From Pseudisothecium myosuroides (taxonomy: Eukaryota > Streptophyta > Bryopsida > Hypnales > Lembophyllaceae): 64,000 nt of DNA. Of this stretch, positions 32,882 through 45,000 are shown piece after piece. How positions within the stretch are numbered: position 1 is the first letter of the stretch; each line of letters opens with the position of its first letter. A program made the position numbers and the translations under genes. The DNA lies in the NCBI GenBank assembly GCA_951799445.1, contig OX637293.1, positions 15,500,001-15,564,000 on the forward strand. The letters run 5' to 3'. A model generated the notes under the pieces. That model saw nothing but the letters and a program-made list of their open reading frames with translations. It was not told where the DNA came from and ran no database searches.

Positions 32882-32944
32882 ATGGAGCATGAGGATGCAT
32901 ATGTGGATGTGGACGAGGTCATCTCTGACACCGGTAGTGAAGAG
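32882..32944 (+). CDS. Possible first coding exon of an unidentified gene (speculative)
   Basis: An ATG in strong context (GCTACCATGGAG) opens 21 acidic codons (MEHEDAYVDVDEVISDTGSE...) that end exactly at a consensus donor GAG/GTGAGT. Upstream is a purine-rich leader. No downstream exon can be fixed; a 37-codon open stretch after TCGGCAG at about 34141 would be in phase but has no supporting motif. It could equally be part of an unrecognised retroelement leader. Confidence 0.2.
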
Positions 32945-32999
32945 GTGAGTCTTTGAACTAATCTCTAGAGTTTTCTCCCTAATTAGCATTGATTTCCTT

Positions 33000-33990
33000 A
33001 ATCATCCCTTAATCCACGTTAGCCAGCCAAAATTAGTGCAAATTAGAAGTTTAGATTCAAAAGTTCATAGATTAGAAGTAGAGGTTTCCGGAAACATATT
33101 ACATTTAGGATTTGACTTTGAATTGACCACGCTAGGGTAAGTTAAGTGGTAAGGGATAGGACGGATGAACGTGATAAAACTTCATCCACAAGGAACAATG
33201 GACGGAAATTAGGAATTTAGATTAGAAGGAGAATTTAGGATTAAAATTAGGAATTAATTAGCGGTTAAAAATTAGAGTCAACTTAAAGGTCTAATTGTAA
33301 AAGTTAAATTATAAAGTCAAAATTTAGAGTTAATTTTCGAAAGTAAGAATTAAAATTAAAATTAGAAGTGAAATTCTAAGGTAAAAATAGAGTTTACAAG
33401 TTAGAGTAGTTTGGAAATAAAGAGTTAGAGTTAACTTTAGGAAGTAAAAATTAGAAGTTAAAAGTTAGATTTGTAGTAGAATTTAGAAGTTAGAAATAAT
33501 CTAGAAGTTGAACCATAAAGTCAAACTTAGAGGTTAGGTTTTAGAGTTAATCTAGGAGTAAAACCATAGGTTAAATTTAGAAGTAGAAAGTTAAATTCTA
33601 AATTCTAAAGTTAGAGTTAAAGTTAGGGGGTAAATTTTAGAGTTAGTTTTAGAAGTAAAAATTTAGAGTCAAAAGTTAGAACATAGAGTAAATTGAAAAG
33701 TTAAAAGTTAAAGTTAGAGGTTAAATTTTAGAGTTAGTTTTAGAAGTAAAAAGTTAGAGTCGAAGTCAAAACGTAGAGTTAAATTTAGAGGTTAAATTTT
33801 AGAGTTAGTTTTGAAGTAAGAACTTAGAGGTAAAAGTCAAAAGTCAGAGTTAAACCTAGAGGTGAAATTTTAGGGTTAATTTAGAAGTAGAAATCCAAAA
33901 TTAAAAGTTAAAACGTAGAATAAATTTTAGAGGTTAATCTTAGAGGTTAACATTTAGAGTAGAAGTTAAAATTTAGAGTATAGTCTTAGG
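33000..33990. repeat. Degenerate TTAGAGTTAAA/TTAGAAGTAAA array, about 1 kb
   Basis: Nearly pure A, G and T on the plus strand, with dozens of short words such as TTAGAGTTAA, TTAGAAGTAAAA and AAAGTTAGA. Larger units also repeat (GGTTAAATTTTAGAGTTAGT at 33719 and 33789). C is almost absent. It resembles a decayed low-complexity minisatellite, not telomere repeat. Confidence 0.75.
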
Positions 33991-34324
33991 GGTTCATGGA
34001 AGGAACCTAGGGGGTCTCATTTCAGTTAGTTAGGGTTGTTAGAAATGGCACCAACTACCCAGTCTACACTCGACGTAGGATAGATAGTTGGTACGGTAGA
34101 ATTCCACCATTAGATCACCGTAACCCTTGATCATCGGCAGTTAGCTTGGAAATCATTACTTGCATCTCTAGGCATCTCTTTTGCCCATTCACAACACTTA
34201 AGAAACATTAGCAAGATTCATTGCTTGGAAGGCACAGTGGACCGCGCTTACAACACCCCTTAAATTAAAAAGTAAATAAAAGCTAAGAATTTGGTCGTGT
34301 TTGCTATATTACCAAGGGTGGATA

Positions 34325-34926
34325 ATCTAGTGCCCACACCGAGGTATCAAATTTTGGTGTTGACAATATTTTGAAGTTAAATAAAACCTTATTAAGTTAT
34401 TATTTTTAGTAGTTTATATTTTTGAAAGATTCTTTTTGAAGTCTAGTTTCAACATCAAAAATCCGATTTTGAAAGTGAATGATTATGATTTTCTAGTGTT
34501 GAGGGTTCTTGGAAATGAGCCTCAAATACACTAGATCTTGGAGAAAAAAGCACATTAGAAAATCATTTTTAAAACTTGTAAAGTTAATTTTGAGAGGCCA
34601 AAAATTGATTGGGATGATACGTGTTATATCTTGTAACCTCATGTTTTTTTGGTGACCAATTTTTTAGATTTGACATGTGAAAAGAGGATTGAAAGACTTC
34701 AAATTAATTTTGTGGTTTTAACACCCTCATGATTAAACATTATAATCTTTCAATCCACAAGTGATATTGCCGTGTTTTCTTTTCCTATGTGATCTCTAAC
34801 ATGTCTAGTTTGAATTTGTACGGGTACAATTTTTTTTAAATTGATAAAACTTATCTAAATGTTGGATTTTAGTTCAATTTAGAGAAAATTCTAAGAACCC
34901 CCCAAAAGGGCTTGGGCATATAGGGG
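34325..34926. mobile_element. TTAA element, 59573 subfamily, left end degraded
   Basis: Long colinear similarity to 59573-60209 (ATCAAATTTTGGTGTTGAC, GTCTAGTTTCAACATCAAAA, GAGCCTCAAATACACTAGAT and others). Ends GCTTGGGCATATAGGGG before TTAA (34927-34930). Confidence 0.65.
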
Positions 34927-35063
34927 TTAACTCTTGTGTGTAGAAATTTTGTACAACTACTTCTAGGATTTTTTAACTTGCAATTAACTTGGAGACACTT
35001 TCAATACAACTAGTGTAGCCCTGTGCCGTTGCCACAACCAAAACAAAAGTAAAAGTCATTTTT

Positions 35064-35370
35064 AAAACCAAAAATAATTCAAAAATCTATAACTTCTCCA
35101 CCGTAGGTCCAAACACCACAAAACAAAGTCTAATCACACCTCCTCGCCAAGAGCTTTCCAGTGGTACAGAGAACGTGACCAATTGACACATGGTTCAAAA
35201 GATACATAATTTAGCATAATTTACTAGTTTTTAAGAACCCAAAATAACTCAAAAATCCATAACTTTCCCATTGCGGGTCCAAACGCCATGAAACCAAGCC
35301 CGTGCACCCCTCCTTGCCGAGGGCTTTCTGATGGTATCGAGCACGCCATCAGGGGACATACAGTCTGGGA
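35064..35370. repeat. Two tandem units of about 160 bp
   Basis: Both start AAC(C)CAAAATAA(T/C)TCAAAAATC and share GGGTCCAAACNCCA..AAACCAAG and CCTCCTNGCCNAGNGCTTTC. The second unit is GC-richer. Confidence 0.65.
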
Positions 35371-35635
35371 GATCTCGACGTGACAAACAAAACAAACAAA
35401 CAAACAGCCGAACTTAAGGTATGGATGAGCGTAGCACCAGCCTAGGCAACAAAGTAAATACAGTAGGGAGGTAACAGGTTCAAAAATCACCCACCTAAGA
35501 GCTGAAATTGAATTTTGGGGAGGTAAAACGTCTCGAAATATTTATCAATAAATTTTCCTTGAAAGACCTAAGTCGTTTCATATTTTTGGAGCTATCTAGA
35601 ATTAGTTATGAAAATGTGAAGTTGAAGTGGCATAG

Positions 35636-35749
35636 GGCTCTAAAATCGTCCCCCCCTAGAATGTACACTATTTGTACATCGCTGAAGGCTATGAAATAGT
35701 TACATGTACAAGCAATGTACATTTGAATAGGGTGGGCAATTTTAGAGCC
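35636..35749. mobile_element. 114-bp MITE with GGCTCTAAAAT ends
   Basis: Left GGCTCTAAAATCGTCCCCCC and right (inverted) GGCTCTAAAATTGCCCACCC continue as inverted repeats to TGTACA. A second partial right end follows at 35753-35767. No clear target duplication. Confidence 0.6.
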
Positions 35750-35866
35750 TGTGCGATTTTAGAGCCTGTTATCTATAGTGAACTTTGCAGCATCTCTAAA
35801 GAAGCTGACAGGTTGCCCATAAACACTGTATAAGTTAGTTCTATTTCCACCTTTTACTAAGCTTAA

Positions 35867-36798
35867 CCCCTAAAGGACCGGACTGCGTTTTTTGGCCGTA
35901 TAGAAATTTTGGGCAGGTCCGTGTGACTAGAGATTTCCATATTTTAAGCTGAAATTTTAATAGATGGTGGGCGTGAGGAATATCTTTCATATGCAATAAA
36001 TTTCAGGACATTTGGAAATAGGAGTCAAAAGTTATGGCCAAATATGTTACTTTTTTTTGTAACTGGGCAGTCTGGGCAGCAAGAAAAATTTGGCAAAAAT
36101 TTGATTTTTTTTTTTTTAATATTTTTTTTCTTGTAGATTATATTTTCGTCTATTTGGAAAGCTTTGATTCATTTCATTTGGATTTGTTATGAGAAAGTTA
36201 TGGACATTCTTGTTTTTTGGGCAATTAGAGCATCTTCTTGAAAAAAATAACTTGTAGGATTCATTTCTAAATGCTATTTTGCAATTTTTAAAAAAAAAAA
36301 TTCTCATGGTTTAGTTTACTTGCTAGAACAATCTCACCATTGGGATTAGTGTATTTTAATTCCATCTAAAATATATTAATGTTTTAGACTTTCCTTGTAT
36401 CTCGTACCTACTTCTACTTAATAAATTTTTTAGGAATGATAATTAAGTTTTTTTGAATATATATTTTTTCCCTAGACTCTCAACTCAATTCTCCACTATA
36501 AAGATTTGAAGCACAAAACTCTGTAGTGCAAAAATTTTAAGTGAAAAATGTTTAAGGTCAAAAAATCTAGTCCCGCAATGTGCTGAAATACTTGTTTTTT
36601 CCACTTTAAACGCAGATCTCTTGCAATCTGAGCGGTCAAAAATTCTGAAATTTTTTCCACACATTCTCATACTAGTTAAGTGTAAGATCTATGGTTAGAT
36701 GTGAAAAAAAAAACATTTTTCATTTTTTTTTACTCCTTGCTATAGGAATGGCAATTTTGATGGTTTTTTGGCAAAAAAAGGCCTTGGGCCTTTATGGG
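35867..36798. mobile_element. piggyBac-like TTAA element, 932 bp
   Basis: Begins CCCCTAAAGGACCGGAC and ends GGGCCTTTATGGG between TTAA sites (35863-35866, 36799-36802). The left half matches the 22108/46203 group, the right half matches 24229 inverted, so it is a recombinant or a full-length type from which the others derive. Confidence 0.75.
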
Positions 36799-36939
36799 TT
36801 AATAAGAGCAACCTCAATGAGCATACAATAAGGTAGAACAACCCATTATGGGCAAAATTAGGAGTTTGGCCTTGTTCCATTGCTGAATTTTTTAAATTTT
36901 ATCCTCACAGATAGACTAGCGTGAGAAACGATGGATGAA

Positions 36940-37452
36940 ATATTTTGAGTATTGAATGAAGAAAAATCCTAATCTGCTAATAACTTTTGCAAGAAAATGA
37001 GTTAATTTCAATGGTGAAAATATTTTTATAAACAATTAATATCCTTTATTTTATTTTTGTTTGAAAATTTTCAAAATTGAAAGCAAAAGACGACTTTATA
37101 TGTTTTCTCTACCTTCATTGTCTTGCAAAATATAACTCTTCATAACTTCTACCTCTTTATTTGGAATTTAATGGCTCGATTTTTTTTGAGTAGGTATTGA
37201 TCTATACAATTCTAAAAAACAATTAATATTGTTGTAGAATATATTTTTTGCTGCCTAGTTTGACATTGAAATTAAAAAAAACTTCTAACTTTTGTAATAT
37301 TTATTGGAGTGACATGAAACAAAGCTTCACAGATATATTACAATGGATAGCATCCATCTTATAGTTTTCATTCAAAATTTCAAATTATGAAGTCAACAAA
37401 GGTTGCCCAAATTCTCAAAAAGCCCAAAGTAGGCTCCTTGGTCCTTTAGGGA
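36940..37452. mobile_element. TTAA element, right part, sister of 11301-11825
   Basis: Ends TTGGTCCTTTAGGGA followed by TTAG instead of TTAA. Colinear with the copy ending at 11825. Confidence 0.5.
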
Positions 37453-38017
37453 TTAGCCTTGAAGTGCTCCGACTAATAGATTGAAACTTAAGTTTTATTT
37501 CATTACTACTTGGATGAAAGTCATCCTAATTTGTGGAAATACTTTATCAAGTTGTTGTCCTACCTAATAGTTGGATTTGGTATTACTAGAGTGCATATTT
37601 TCTAAAATTACAAATGTGCAAGTATGTCAAGTGGTTGGCCAAGCCAAAAATTGCATTGACTAGCTGGTTCAAAATTGGATTTGCAAAAATAAAGTCATAA
37701 ATTTCAAGAATACAAAAATTCAAAAAATCACCTTATCAACAGATTCTCATTTCAAAACCATTCCAACAAATTTTATTCAAAAGGTGATAATATTTTGCTT
37801 GTAATCGAATTTAGAAGGAATTTTGAAATTTCCCTTTCAAAATTTACAAGAAAATATTGGTGATAGCATTGGTGAATCTAATCGTAAGGATGGAATCTAC
37901 AACTCAAAATCTACAGCTTTTATTTGTAAATCAATTCCAAAATTTTCATCCAAATAGTATTTTATGATGATTTTTCTCAAATCGTGAATTTTGGAGAATA
38001 CTCTAAACGTTTAGGGG
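37453..38017. other. Spacer ending in a TTAA-element right terminus
   Basis: AT-rich. CTAAACGTTTAGGGG then TTAA (38018-38021) marks the end of another family member whose left terminus I could not find. Confidence 0.4.
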
Positions 38018-38650
38018 TTAATGCATGAATCCAACAAATACTCTTTTGGGCATGGCAAATCTTACAATTCTCTGGAGGTTTCAAACTCCGTCACCACTAG
38101 GGTTTTTTTTACAAATAGTTCACTAGATAAACAATGATGAAGATTGGCTTATTGCTTTTGCAAACTACGGACTAGGTAATTGCAAAGCAAGCCAAGATAT
38201 CTAAAATTATCACCAGTTAGGACCAATCAAAACATGCCACAACAACAAAAGTTTCTTGCATTTAGATTATGTTAGGTGGATCCGCACTCACTAAGTTAAT
38301 ATAGGTTGATAGCAGTAGAGATTTCTCTCAAATTTCTTTCATTGCCCACCAATGAAATTTCTTCATCATACCCACCTTGTTGGAAATATGCACAAGATTA
38401 GCAGTGAGCATTATCAGTCTTAATCTGCCTCTCCTTAACCAATCGAACCATGCCACGACGGCAAAACTCTACATTATGATGCTTGGAAAGGAAAATAGCA
38501 TTATGTATGAATGGGATAAACACTGAAAAGGATTCAAACATGAATCAAAGCTTCTCAAGGATTTGCCCAGTTCTAAACTCGTTGAGACTCCTGGCCATGC
38601 CCGGGTGGCCCGAACAAGGGATTCAAACATGGAGAAGCTACACAAAATAG

Positions 38651-38893
38651 TGGAATTAGCTTGCCCCACACTAATTTCTTGACATTTGACACTATATAAA
38701 TATTTTAAGTTATTGTACAAAAATGGACTACTTTTGAATTAGGTATTTTTATACTTGGGACTCATGAACCTCCATGTGTACAAATGAAAATATTTTTAGA
38801 TATATTTGTTCACTTTGATGGCTTGTAAAGTAACTTTCTTGATATAAGGCAACCTAATTGTTAAGGCAACCTAATTTCACTATTTTGTGTAGT
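38651..38893. mobile_element. CTACACAAAATAGTG-type MITE, 243 bp
   Basis: Left CTACACAAAATAGTGGAATTA with TTGCC and right GGCAACCTAATTTCACTATT then TTGTGTAG. Same family as the tandem units at 7165-7890. A further left terminus at 39014 is cut by the Tourist-like MITE. Confidence 0.65.
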
Positions 38894-39054
38894 GTCAAAA
38901 AAACCCCAAAAAATATGGAGAAGCTTCCTTGGGATTAGCCCAGATGTAAATTTCGTAGGCCAACGCACGGATGGGACAAACAATAGATCGATTCAAAGTT
39001 TCAAACGTAGAAGAGCTTTGCCTACACAAAATAGTGAAATTAGGTTGCCTCTAA

Positions 39055-39355
39055 GGGCCTCTTGCCATGTGAGTCGGGCCAGTGGGTTCCATTCTAATTC
39101 AAGCAACAAGACAAACAAGCTTCACTGATTGTCTTGCCGGGGTGGGCAAGCAGGAAAGAAGGAGTTGAAGCTTCACCGATCATCAGTGGACATTCCCATT
39201 GGTGGAGGCTATTTATGTTGAGAGAATCTAATACGTGTGGCTTTCTAATTGTATCCCTCTCCACCCACCGGGTCCACATAGAAGGACACAAACTTTTAAT
39301 CAACTGTAGAACCCTGGTGAAGTTCCCCCGGTCACCGATACATGGCAAGAGGCCC
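39055..39355. mobile_element. Tourist-like MITE (PIF/Harbinger group), 301 bp
   Basis: Perfect inverted repeats GGGCCTCTTGCCATGT at both ends, with the target duplication TAA (39052-39054, 39356-39358). TIR start and 3-bp TAA duplication fit Tourist MITEs. Confidence 0.82.
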
Positions 39356-39466
39356 TAATTCAATTTCTCACTCTGATCCATTACAGCAAAAGTCTCCCAC
39401 GAGTTTTGACAAAATGAGTTCTTTCCTCGTATGGTCGGACTGGACTGGTCATGCTCAGTTGTAAGA

Positions 39467-39840
39467 GCATCGCCACCATTTTGCAAACCAGAAGCCCAGC
39501 GCGGTGGATATTGAGCCCGGAAGCACTGTCGCGCCCTACCGCAGACTCAGGGACGGTGGTTACTGAGCCGGCCGATTGAAAAAACTGGTTTGGCACAGCA
39601 TCGTCCCGTGCCGTTTCTTGTTATGCTGAGCTACTATTCCGGGGTATCCTTGATGAATAGTTGTCAGCTTTTTGTCAAGACGGCCCGCAAATACGACACG
39701 TCCATGAACAGTTGCTGATGCCGTGGTATCATGGCGCGGAAGAGTGGGGGACCAACATCAGACCGGGCGTAAAAGCTCTTTTTCAACTCGGCAGAGCACC
39801 GGTGCTGAGTCTCGTTTCATGCGAAACGGTGGCGATGCTC
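39467..39840. mobile_element. MITE with GAGCATCGCCACC ends, 374 bp
   Basis: Inverted repeats GAGCATCGCCACC(A/G)TTT(T/C)GCA at both ends and the duplication TAA (39464-39466, 39841-39843). The GC-rich interior includes CGGTGCTGAGTCTCG and a partial inverse. Related to 48119-48629. Confidence 0.8.
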
Positions 39841-39843
39841 TAA

Positions 39844-40897
39844 ACAAAGTGCAAGGCACGAGCATTTCGCCTAACTTATCCTTCACTATTGTGATCACTG
39901 CTTCTAAATACAGTATTAATAGCACGACGACTGTGAAATCACACTCAAAATCTCAAATTATGCCTCTGTTTGCTGCTGCAAGTGGCAGTCCTGCTCGGCT
40001 GCTCTACATCGCCGGGACCATCTCCTAATTATGACGTCGCCTAATTATGCACATACCCCAGCTAGATCAACCCGGACTATTGCCACCTCTGCACCAAGCA
40101 GATTGGATACGGATAAAGAACAGTTTTCATTCCAATCGACGGTAACGCAGTCACGAGAAGATGCTTTGCAATATACTCCATCCGATCCACTTCAGTTTAC
40201 GCTAAATACCGAAAAGAGCGAATCACCGAATATTATATTGCCCGCGCTTAACTATTCCTGCCCGCCACTTAACTATTCCTGTCATAACGTAGAGTGATCT
40301 ACAAGCGACCTTGCTCTTCAAGCGACCTCTCTATCAAACAAAGAAGTACATTTTGCTTTCTTCAATGTATCAATAGTTTACGTTTCAGGAGGTGGTTCCT
40401 TATAGTAACCACTACGTTTCAACTGCAAAAATTTGTAACTAATTCCACCAATTTCCAAAAAAAATGAAACGACTTGGGTGAGGTGCCAGTTCCATTTTTC
40501 TTCATACGAAAATTCACTGAAAATTGTTTCAAGGAGTTTAGCTTCCCCCGAAAATGCAACCAGCTCTTCAAAGGTCGCTTTAAGAGCAGACTACCTTAAT
40601 GGGCATACATGTCACATGTGATTGAATTAAACCAGAGTCAACACTCAGGAAGCAGCCTTGAAATAGCTGAATACTCGCATCCCCTGACGAGGATTGAGAT
40701 AAGGTAATATTGCAGCAAGACACACCTGGCATCCTGGCTGATCTGTAACAGGGTTAGGAGGGACCATACAAACGTGATCGATCAGTTTATTGCCGAGGGA
40801 TTCATGTCCAACTCCATCTTTCAAGTGGCTGCATTTGCGCAGTGAGATTCAGGTTTTGCAGGCTTGGCGATCGATCGATCCCAGCAGCTTAATTCCG
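39844..40897. promoter_or_regulatory. Upstream region of the L-gulonolactone oxidase gene
   Basis: About 1 kb with no gene. It contains a doubled CTTAACTATTCCTG word (40249-40281) and a short MITE-like element (40313-40587). No reliable TATA box could be fixed. Confidence 0.45.
40313..40587. mobile_element. MITE-like element with GCTCTT(C/A)AAGCGACCT ends, 275 bp
   Basis: Terminal inverted repeats of 16 bp with one mismatch, 310 bp before the start codon of the oxidase gene. No certain target duplication. Confidence 0.5.
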
Positions 40898-43800
40898 ATG
40901 GTACGCCAGCCGAAGGTCAGCCATGGCCTGTCGATTTCTGGAGCTTGCTGGATAATGCTCATGGTTGTGTTGTGGAACGGTTCTTCTGCAGACCTTCCAG
41001 CTCCGGTGGAGCGATGTCCTGGTGGCGGCACTTGCCTTCTTTCCAACGCCTACAATGTCTGGTCCGATAGATCGATTTGCAAGGTACGTACGTTGTGACT
41101 AGTCGAGTTCAGTGATGTTCGGTTCAGTCATGCGCAACTGCGCTCTGTCCTCTTTGATATGACTTCGTTCCACTACAATAAATTTATAGAAAATGCTATA
41201 CTAGTGCCGCAGGCTGTACTGGGTGCTTTACCACGCGCTCCAAGTACCGGAATTTTGCCTTTCTCCTCGACAACCGCTACACTCACTATAGTCCAAAGGC
41301 CAAACGTTACACTTAATTCTTCTTCGGTTCTTTATACAGAAGTTTCCAGCAGCCTTGAACATGTATAGCACGTCGCAAGGAAATCAATTTGCTGAAGTTT
41401 CAGTGTCCCTTTTAAAATTTGCAAAAGAGGAGAGAAGTGAGTGCACCTGTAGCTTGAATCTCATAAGTTGATTCGATGCACAATGATATGTGAGTCGAAT
41501 TGTAGATCCCATTGGAAATGAACCCGGAAAATTTAGGCAACGCATCTCATTGCAACAACGCCCTTGATCTCTTCTGAGCACTAGAGTTGTCAGGAATACT
41601 AAAAGCCGTCTCAGTGTATAAATGTACTCCCAACGGTGATTTTTCTGACGTTTTCATCGCCGATGAGTCTCTTGTCAACCAGGCAGCTTCCGTGGTCTAC
41701 CCCACAACGGAGAAAGAGATCCTGCAAGCCGTGGCGAGCGCCGTGAAGAAGAACCAGAAAATCAAAGTGTCGACGACGTACGGGCACGGTGTTTCCAAGC
41801 TCCCATGCCCAGGCTCCACCACGGGCTTGATCATCAGCGTCAAGAAGTACACCGCCATCGTGAAGATCGACACGAAGAAGCGCACCGTGACTGCACAGGG
41901 CGGGATTTTGCTCCGGAACTTGGTTGATGCTGTCGCCGCTGCTGGCCTGGCGCTTCCGGTGTCGCCCGCGTGGGACGGGCTGACATTGGGTGGAGTGCTC
42001 AGCACTGGCGCTCATGGCAGCTCCCTGTTTGGCAAGGGGGGTGCTGTGCATGAGTATGTCATTGGGATGCGCATCGTCACGCCTGCGCCTGCGTATCAAG
42101 GGTACGCCACGGTACGCCAATTAGTTTGCACTAACTTTGCAATTTTACCATTTGCGAAGAATGAAGTAGGGAATATGAAAGTGGAGGTATTCGTAACTCT
42201 TTTGAATCGTCTTGAGATACATCACGCCACGGGAGTAAGAAGGGGCACTGATATTTGGACCACAACAAATCTATTCTTTCACATTACTGTCAGCACATAA
42301 CTTCAATGGTCAGATCATGGTCTACTCCATAAAACGTCAATTTCGTTAAATTGGCGATATTCCACAAGCTAAACCGTTACCAATACAAAATACTTGCTGA
42401 TGATTTCCAGCAGCTACTTCCTGTTGTACTTCGCAATTTGAACTGAAAATTGCACGAATTGAATGGGACTTGTCGCAGGTGCGGGTTCTGGAGAGCAAGG
42501 ACGAAGACCTGAAAGCGGCCAAAGTCTCCCTGGGAGTTCTGGGCGTGATTTCTACTGTCACGTTGCAGTTGCAACCTGCTTTCAAGCGTAGCACGACGCT
42601 GAACCTGACCGCGGAAGACACGGGGATGGCGGACGAGATCCTTCGGGTGGCCAGGACGGAGGAGTTCGGGGAGGCCACCTGGTACCCAGGCTTGGGACAA
42701 GTGGTGTACCGCTACGATCACCGCGTCTCGGAGAACGCCGTCGGTAATGGTGTGAATCGGTTCTTCGCGTTTCAGCCCACACCGCTGGCGACTATCGAGC
42801 AAGCCCGATCTATTGGTACGTACCCCTCGCATCTCTTTCATCACGGACGTACTAGCTAGGGATTTTTCCAGTTACGCAACAATTCCTAGTTCTTATTAGA
42901 GCTTTGTGCAGATAAAGGTCACAATGTTTTTTGCAGACTCGTGCCAATTCTACAAACATTGACGATAAGAGTAATGTTGACATATACCCCATTGACAGAT
43001 ACAGCATATTGATACACCGTTGAACGTCAACAGATAATAACGTTGACAGATACACCACTGATACACCATTATTACACCAAAGAGTAACGTTGACAGATAC
43101 ACCATAACTAGCGGTATTCCATTCATGATTTTGATGTTTACATTAGGTGTGCCGATAGTGAGACATGCAAATCAAATATGCACTTTGAATTTCATCTGTG
43201 ACAACATTGTGAACAGGTACTTAAGCCAGGACAGATTTCCACCCCCATTCCCTCTCGTCTCCCTCCTTCATGGCCCACCACACCATTGTCATGGAATTTC
43301 GCCAATTTCACGAAATTGACGTTACTGTGAATAAATGAAAGAGTGCATTAAGTGGGCAACAAATTAAGTCAGCATATTAACAATTTGTTTTCGTGTTGCG
43401 TGCAGTGGACATCGTGGAAGCATCACGTAACCGACAGCTGAAATGCACTGCGGCGGCGGCAAGCGTGATCCAACAGCAAGCCGCCGGGTCGGGCTACGAG
43501 AACGACGGCGTGGCCTTCACGGGCTTCCCCGTCGTGGGTCCCCAGAACCTGATCATGACGGCGGGGGGCTGCCAGCGATTTGACCTCCCCCAACATTACT
43601 GCAGTTGGGAACCCAGAATCAAAGGCCTCGTATACTTCGACCTAGGCCTGGCGCTTCCACTGAGGAATTTGAAAGCCTTCATCGCTGATGTGAAGCTCCT
43701 CCGTGCCGCGGCACCAGGAGGGGCTCTTTGCGACTTGGATTTCTACACTGGTATCTATATGCGGTTTGTTAAGAAGACAAGCGCCTATCTAGGTACAGTG

Positions 43801-44995
43801 TTGGCCATACCTGTCACCATGTACCATGCTTTCGAATATTGTTTTTTCATATGAGGTAATTACCCATTTAAATTCCTTTACAATACGCCCTCAGTCGTCT
43901 ATGTACAGTACGTAATCATGACACTCTTCCAGGAATTTTTTTTTTGTCATAGAAGTTACATTCACTCCAATTCCTCCCATTCATCTAGCTATGTACTTAA
44001 TCTTGACAGTCTTCGAGATCTAAACCTTACCGCGCCCGGCAAGCTAGGATTCTCTACATCGAAGTGTAGCTACTGTAAATTTTGTAACAGAGAGGATATT
44101 AATGTGCCATAGTTATCATTATCTTTAAGATTGGTTCACTAGCTATTTGGAATGCATACAAATTTGGTGTCCGTGGGTGGAAAATGTTAAGTTGAAATGC
44201 TCTTCTTGTGTAGAAACGACGATTTCGTTAAAGTCATCGATGTTTCAAAGGCTTACGTACTTGGGCATTTTTCGGCGTGAGTAGCCTGAATTGTGAATCT
44301 ACACCTGTCCCAGCTGTCCTAATATTCAGAGCTTCGTCTAGATGAACGAATGTCATAACATTGTTGGTGCCCAGAACCACGCTTATTTACTGAAACTGAC
44401 GATTAGATCGGAAATTTCAGCAAGTCTACAGTAGATTTAGAACCCAAGCCTGGTACCACACTACTAACAAAAATTTGAAATGCAACTGGCACGGTCAGCA
44501 TTCCGGCCCTAGCTAACTGCGACCAAAAGATGTACTAACTCTTGTGATTTCCATGCAGGCACTGCCCAGAAGGAAGACGTGGCGGCGCTGGACATCGCCT
44601 GGTCCCGTGGCGACAACCCTTCCCTCCCTCGCCTCGACATCGACGTCTTCCAGGAGCTCGAGCAGATCGCCGTGTTCAAGTACGGCGCTCGCCCTCACTG
44701 GGGCAAGAACCGGAACTACGTGTTCGAGGGCGTCCGCTCGCGCTACTCCAACCTCGGGAAGTTCCTGAAAACAAAAGCCAGCTTCGACCCGAGAGGAGTC
44801 TTCTCCAGCGATTGGTCGGACGCTTTGCTCGGCCTTCACAACAAGAGTCCTTCCGAGTTCGGTCCGCACTGCGCCATTGACGGACTGTGTCGGTGCCAGA
44901 CGGATGCGCACTGTGCGCCGGAGCTGAACTCGTTCTGTCGACCGGGCTTGGTGTACGCGGCGGCTCGGGTTTGTCGCACGGAGGTGCCGCGGTGA
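40898..44995 (+). CDS. L-gulono-1,4-lactone oxidase (plant GulLO family), five exons
   Basis: FAD enzyme of the vanillyl-alcohol oxidase superfamily that makes L-ascorbate from L-gulono-1,4-lactone. Exons: 40898-41083, 41683-42111, 42479-42815, 43406-43792, 44559-44995; introns of 599, 367, 590 and 766 bp all have GT-AG ends and phases that join (0, 0, 1, 1). The product is 591 aa, the usual plant length. A signal peptide (residues 1-31, hydrophobic core CWIMLMVVLW) suggests secretion or endomembrane entry. The FAD domain starts at SVVYPTTEKEILQAV (near 65) and includes GLTLGGVLSTGAHGSS; exon 3 holds KVSLGVLGVIS; the catalytic-type HWxK motif is HWGK at 493-496. The tail is Cys-rich (CAIDGLCRCQTDAHC ... 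GLVYAAARVC), a plant-specific trait. GC-rich coding exons contrast with the AT-rich surroundings. No defect seen. The ATG at 40898 is the first in frame. Confidence 0.93.
42333..43331. repeat. Inverted repeat in introns 2 and 3 flanking exon 3
   Basis: AACGTCAATTTCGTTAAATT (42333-42365 arm) and its reverse complement (arm about 43291-43323) match over about 33 bp with two or three mismatches. The pair encloses exon 3 of the oxidase gene. Confidence 0.7.
42978..43107. repeat. Minisatellite in intron 3 of the oxidase gene
   Basis: Several copies of ACGTTGACAGATACACCA with interspersed TGATACACCATT. Unit length irregular, 20-30 bp. Confidence 0.65.
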
Positions 44996-45000
44996 AGAGT

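Noticed and set aside
33000..33990. Interstitial telomere repeat
   Set aside because: Plant TTTAGGG units are absent; the array is TTAGAG/TTAGAAG-like with irregular spacing.
41611..42120. 169-codon antisense ORF over exon 2 of the oxidase gene, and similar antisense ORFs over exons 3 and 5
   Set aside because: Mirror frames of GC-rich coding exons; the sense frame shows clear family motifs and matched splice sites.
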